From: Rhynochetos jubatus
Taxonomy: Eukaryota; Chordata; Aves; Eurypygiformes; Rhynochetidae
Direction of reading: 5' to 3'
Length of the DNA: 64,000 nucleotides
Assembly: GCA_027574665.1 (NCBI GenBank)
Contig: CM050657.1
Span: 20,245,700 to 20,309,699, forward strand
Below are positions 59,721-64,000 of the stretch, piece after piece (the stretch's first letter is position 1; every line of letters starts with the position of its first letter). The notes below the pieces were generated by a model. That model was not told where the DNA came from, ran no database searches, and was given only the letters and a program-made list of their open reading frames with translations. The position numbers and the translations under genes are program-made.

Positions 59721-61290
59721 CCCATCAGACAGGAGAGTTTGTGTTTTCTCCTACGTCTTCCCTCTGCTTTTTGAACTTATGAAATGGTGCTGTGGAGGGG
59801 CCTCTTCTGCAGCAGATGCTTTGAAAAAAACCCCAGAAAGCGTGTGACTTCTGGGTTAAGCACGCGTTTTGGCAATGTTATATTGCTCTTTGCACCTCTG
59901 CAAAGGTTGCAGCAGCGGGGGACGGAGCCGCAGAGGCACTGCCGGCTGGTGCAGGGGCTCGTGCTCTGTTTTCTAGGTGGATCCCAAGGTTTCCGCCTGT
60001 TGCAAGAGCTGGGTCAGTTTGTGAAAGATGATATATGAATTAGTTCCTTCTGGTAGCGGTGGACAAAACTCAGTGACCCAGGAAATGTTTTCCTCCCCTT
60101 TATTCCTATAACTGCCTTTTTTTTTGCTGGCAAGCTGACCTTTTTAAATGCTTCATCCTTTCCCTCCCAAATGTGGAATTTCCTCCCAAAAAAATCATTC
60201 TGGCTCAAGACCCAAGGCTGGTCAGGCTCAGTACAGGCTAGAAATGGGTTTTGATACAGGAGAGCATCATGCTTTTGGCACAGTATCCTGGCCTGGGAGA
60301 GTAGCAGTGGAGGATGCCGGCGCTGGGGGATCCCTGTCTCCCTACTGGGGCTGGCCCCACGCTTCTCAGTTGCCTCGAAAAGGGGTTGAAGTGTTTTCTC
60401 TGTACATTGTTCTATTTTTAGGAGGAGGAAAAGCTATTTTAAGTCACTCCAAAATGTTTTTATGGCTCTTTCTGAGCCCTCTGTAGCTAGTTGGTCTCAT
60501 GGTAATTAAGGCATTTGGCCTTACAAGTGGAAGGATTATGAAAACAGTTTCAGCGATTTCTAGAAGTGTTCCAACATATTCCCAAAATAGGATTTTTTTT
60601 TTTTGGTGTGTGTGTTTGCTTTCGATTTCTGGTTTTACAAATGAATGATGCTAAGTGAAAACACTATCTGCCGCTTTCACCAGGGTGCTGTGACCCAGCC
60701 CCTGAGGATAAAAAGCACGATCGTGCGTTTCCTGAACATTACTACGCACCACTCACTCGATAGTGCATTACTTTATTAACTGGAGCAATTAAAATATCTT
60801 TGCTTAGCCTTCACTTATCCCTACTGCTGGAAAAAGCCAATGAAAGATTTATATGGGAATTTTTCTTGGATACAAGTAGGAAAAGAGCTCAGATTTGGGG
60901 TTAAGGGACAATCCACTGCCTGTGGGATCATAGCACTGAAATCACACTGTAGTTAGCCATCATCTCCAAACTTTTCAAAGTGATGATTGATGTTTTACCT
61001 CTGTGCTTCCCACTAGAGCCAGGCCAGTTAAATCAAACACTTTGCCTTAAAAAGGAATGTTCTCTGTAGTGCGTAGGAGACGTAGAATTCTTATAGACCC
61101 GCTGGATTTGTGATGGTGGCAACCACAGTGTTATGGAATAGTCTGTGTTTCAGTGAGTATGTGAAGTAGATGGGATGAAGCAGTGAGAAACAAAAAGTGT
61201 CACTTCCAGCGCTAGCAAAATAAATGACCTTTTGTGGTCCAGAAGAGATGTCTGGGGCTGTTTGGCTGTAGGCATCCCAGGCTGAAGAGT
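59721..61290. other. No gene recognised
   Basis: Mixed sequence with short T-runs near 60,118 and 60,595. Frames of about 110 codons lack domains. Confidence 0.5.
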
Positions 61291-61310
61291 TAACAGCATC
61301 GATGCTGTTA
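61291..61310. repeat. Perfect 20-bp palindrome
   Basis: TAACAGCATCGATGCTGTTA is its own reverse complement, with a central ATCGAT and no spacer. The pairing stops at both edges. By base counting, fewer than one such perfect 20-mer is expected in a random 64-kb sequence. Confidence 0.9.
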
Positions 61311-61379
61311 CCTTTAATATAGAACTGGAAAGAACGAGGTTGATGATGGCCCTTATGGCCAACAATACGCTCTCTGGAA

Positions 61380-62170
61380 CATATTTTTAAATTCTCTGGG
61401 ATAGAAACAAATAGAGATTTAATAATGTCAGATGAACATGTAAATGGAATAATGTCTTAAACAATCTCATTACAAGCCCTAGTGCAGTCCATATAATCAC
61501 TCTGAAACCTGGCAAGTGTATAGAAAAAATACCCGTTTGCAAAAAATACATTTATTCAAATATTCCTAGAACTATTAATATCATTGACTTGAGGCGCAAA
61601 TACAGGTTAGTGCCTTTGGGCCTGGGTGCCTTAAACATGAAAATTTATTATTATTATTTATTTTTATTAGCTTCATGTGGCAGAAGATTTATAATATTCT
61701 AGTTTTTATTAAGTACTTGTGGTTTTTAAAACTGATCGTAATTGTTGCTGGGCAAATCTCAAAAGCGGAAGAGGATTGGTTGGTTTAGTTTTGATTAAAC
61801 TCTCAGAAGTTTGGGCATTTATCCAAACTATCTCAGCCTCCTGCCTTTCTAATATGGGTCTGCATATCTTCGGAGGATAGGCTTTTGTTTTTCTTTTTAT
61901 CTTTTCCTTTCCTTTTTCTTGTCTTTTCCGAAGGTTCCTGTCCTCTTCGTGTTTGGGTCAGACACATGATAGAGTATTTTGGTATATCTGCTGCTGAATA
62001 TGACCCAGAAAAGACAACCAGGAAAAGAGTTCAATAAATTTACAGCAGGTGATTAAAAAGAAGCTATCTGTATCCCTTAACTGTTAACCCTTAAAAACCT
62101 GGTTCAGTTTGCAGTTTATGCTATGAAATGATGTCTTACTATGGCTACCTGTTGATTCAGATTCTGTAAC
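61380..62170. promoter_or_regulatory. A+T-rich segment, possibly conserved, with an ATT microsatellite
   Basis: Mostly A+T-rich DNA with 'ttattattattatttatttt' at about 61,646-61,668 and a pyrimidine-rich run near 61,886-61,930. The rest has homeodomain- and FOX-like strings but no strong cluster. No gene or transposon was seen. Confidence 0.2.
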
Positions 62171-64000
62171 TACATGATAGTCTTGGACATGGTAGGATTC
62201 TCATGCAGAAAAATCCAAGTATTTTTCGTCTTTGACACCATGTGAGAAAAATAGGAACTAGGAACCAGAGGGTGGAATAGAGTGTTTTCCTGTATCGTAT
62301 TGTCCTCTTGCTTAATTTTTCACAACCATCACCTCACTTGGTAGCTGTTGCTTCTTGCGGTTCACGGTTGTTAGTATCATAATTTTCATTAAATAAAGGA
62401 AGGTTACGTTTTTGAAGGTTCTTGAAAGCATCTTTGTGTCTTGGGAGCAAAAGACGGACAGGTTCTAAAGCAGTGCACCTTTTTTTGTAGGTGTTTGTAT
62501 ACATATGGGGATGCATGCAATTTATTTGTCTCATTCATGGTTTTCAAAGCAATTTAAAGTAAATTTTCAGTGTAATTAAGCTGGTGTGAACGTATTATTT
62601 TTTATTCAGAAGAAATCATATCCAGGATGGAATTTTAGGCTTTTTACACCAGTTTGCAAAAGCGTTGTTGAAATAATTTCAGTCTTGTAAGATTTAGGCA
62701 CCAGCTGAAGCAGGTCCTTCCCAAGTGCTTGTTGGCACTGTCAGAGTCCCCAGGGACCTGCATGAGGATCTGAGGTTGTCGGTGCAGTAGGTACACACAC
62801 AACATGGTGTCTGTGTGATGCTCCTGAGCTTGGGTGTTGCACAGTGTCCATGGCTGCATACTTTTCGGTGTGATGGAGGGTGGCTTTGAGCAACTTCTGG
62901 TATTTCCCTTTTTCAAATTGGTGCAAACTGGCCAAGTTCTTTGAAGGAGCCGTCTTGAGCTGGCGGGCTTCTCTTAGAAGGCTGGTTTGGGTACAGGCAA
63001 GTATTGAGGAGAGGTGCTTAGGTGGAGCAGTTTTGTATGGACAGTGTCCATCAAAGTCTGGAGAAGCTGGCTGTCTCCCTGATGGAAAACCAGTTTGCTT
63101 CCCCCTCTCCTGGAGGGACAAATGAGCCCTCAGTACCTGGTACTAACCATTGAGCACAAAATTGGTTTTGATCTTCAGTCTGAGAGCTGTGCTGGGCTTG
63201 CCCTCTTTGTGTGAGATTTTTGTGAAGCACTGAACAGACCTTTATTCCTTTCTTCAGCAAGAACAACTTTCTCCATTTCCTCTCAAGCACAGGCTTTTGC
63301 TGTTATAATCGTGCAATTCCACCTGGGTTAGAACTGAAAAGTGTTTCTAATTGGATCCAGGCTAATATCTAGCCAGGACGCAGTGGTTTTCCAGTGTGAC
63401 TGGGATATTCCACCCTCTGCCAAGCAAAGAGACACACTTTTTGCCTTAAAACCCCCATGATTTTCACTTGGAAAAAAATGCCTTTTTTTCTTAAGAAAAC
63501 CAGAATAATGTATGTAATAAAAATATTTTATACAGGGCTGTATTTTGATAGTTTGTGAACGGTGCTTTGCTAGACCAGTTTCTGGTCACCGGTAGGTTTT
63601 GCTGGTGCTCACAGCTCTGTGCACAAACCCACCAGGCGTGTCTGAACCCAGTGCTGGAACGCACCAGTGGGAGCTCTTGATGCCATGGGACTGTGGGGTT
63701 GGTCCCTCGTCGATGCTGCAGTAGAGGGTAGGAGAGGCTCAGAAAGCTTCTGAAAGCAGGACTGTGAGGTGGCAAGTATCTACATGGTGGTGCTTAGTCC
63801 CAAGGAAGATCATGGCCCTAGATACCTCTTTGGAGCATCCTGCTGAAGGAAATATCTCACAGAACCTGTTTTTGCTGCACCAAAATCCATCTCTATGGAA
63901 GTCCTGATGGTCATGGTGTTGAGTGACACTGATGCAGCAAGCTATGTGCAAGGTTGGGTTTGGTGAAGACCTGCTGGGTGCCCGGCACTGAGTTTCAGTA
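62171..64000. other. No gene recognised
   Basis: Contains a 126-codon minus-strand frame (62,741-63,121), basic and rich in threonine and histidine, without a recognised family or good splice sites. The remainder is ordinary. Confidence 0.5.

Noticed and set aside
62741..63121. Minus-strand open frame of 126 codons
   Set aside because: It has a slightly protein-like texture but no family that I recognise and no splice support. A protein search would settle it.
1..64000. CRISPR arrays, operons, phage, retroviral LTR pairs, rRNA or tRNA genes
   Set aside because: No regularly spaced repeats, gene clusters, primer-binding or polypurine features with paired LTRs, and no recognisable RNA genes were found. 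The window is vertebrate nuclear DNA.

Overview
The window looks like nuclear DNA from a bird (possibly another archosaur). The main evidence is a well-preserved 3' part of a CR1 LINE of the bird type at about 43,040-43,470, with the usual downstream tail in which the octamer ATTCTGTG/ATTCTATG is repeated. There is a second short CR1 tail near 50,100 and an older, heavily diverged CR1 in the opposite orientation near 36,645-37,160. The rest is A+T-rich, has few recognisable transposons, and carries homopolymers and AT/GT microsatellites. Nothing bacterial, viral or plasmid-like was seen: no operons, CRISPR array, phage or ribosomal genes.

I found no protein-coding gene that I can defend. The open frames are short, overlap on both strands, begin at arbitrary ATGs and show no recognisable domains. 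The longest (minus strand 47,786-48,520 and 2,773-3,417) lie in a CpG-rich and a purine-rich stretch, where stop codons are rare for compositional reasons. One internal-exon-like segment on the minus strand (25,843-26,022, 60 codons between plausible splice sites) is listed as speculative. No tRNA, rRNA, snRNA or known microRNA was recognised. The best reading is an intergenic gene desert or the inside of very long introns.

Layout. 1-6,100: unremarkable sequence with a purine tract, a CR1-like scrap and one old repeat. 6,100-7,960: very A+T-rich, possibly conserved. 7,960-14,600: old amniote repeats, a MIR-like piece and three clear hairpins. 14,600-21,220: several A+T-rich segments with dense homeodomain-type motifs. 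21,220-32,650: mixed sequence with a p53/p63-like motif cluster (24,124-24,158), the exon-like segment, a CTCF-like site (28,551-28,570) and a small CpG cluster (30,875-31,160). 32,650-43,040: motif-rich segments, the old CR1, a repeat with TTAAGCA-type units and a C-tract. 43,040-47,740: the young CR1 and ordinary sequence. 47,740-48,390: the most distinctive locus, an enhancer-like motif cluster (TCF/SOX, FOX, homeodomain, MEIS cores) running into a CpG island of about 500 bp. 48,390-64,000: AT microsatellites, a CR1 tail, a strong G-quadruplex tract, a POU/homeodomain-rich segment (50,880-51,330), a second G-quadruplex at 57,675-57,700 and a perfect 20-bp palindrome at 61,291-61,310.

The likely biological content is regulatory: several candidate enhancers around one CpG island, in a region poor in transposons. 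That fits the regulatory neighbourhood of a developmental gene outside the window, but I cannot name the gene, and conservation cannot be tested here. I saw no previously undescribed protein or RNA system.
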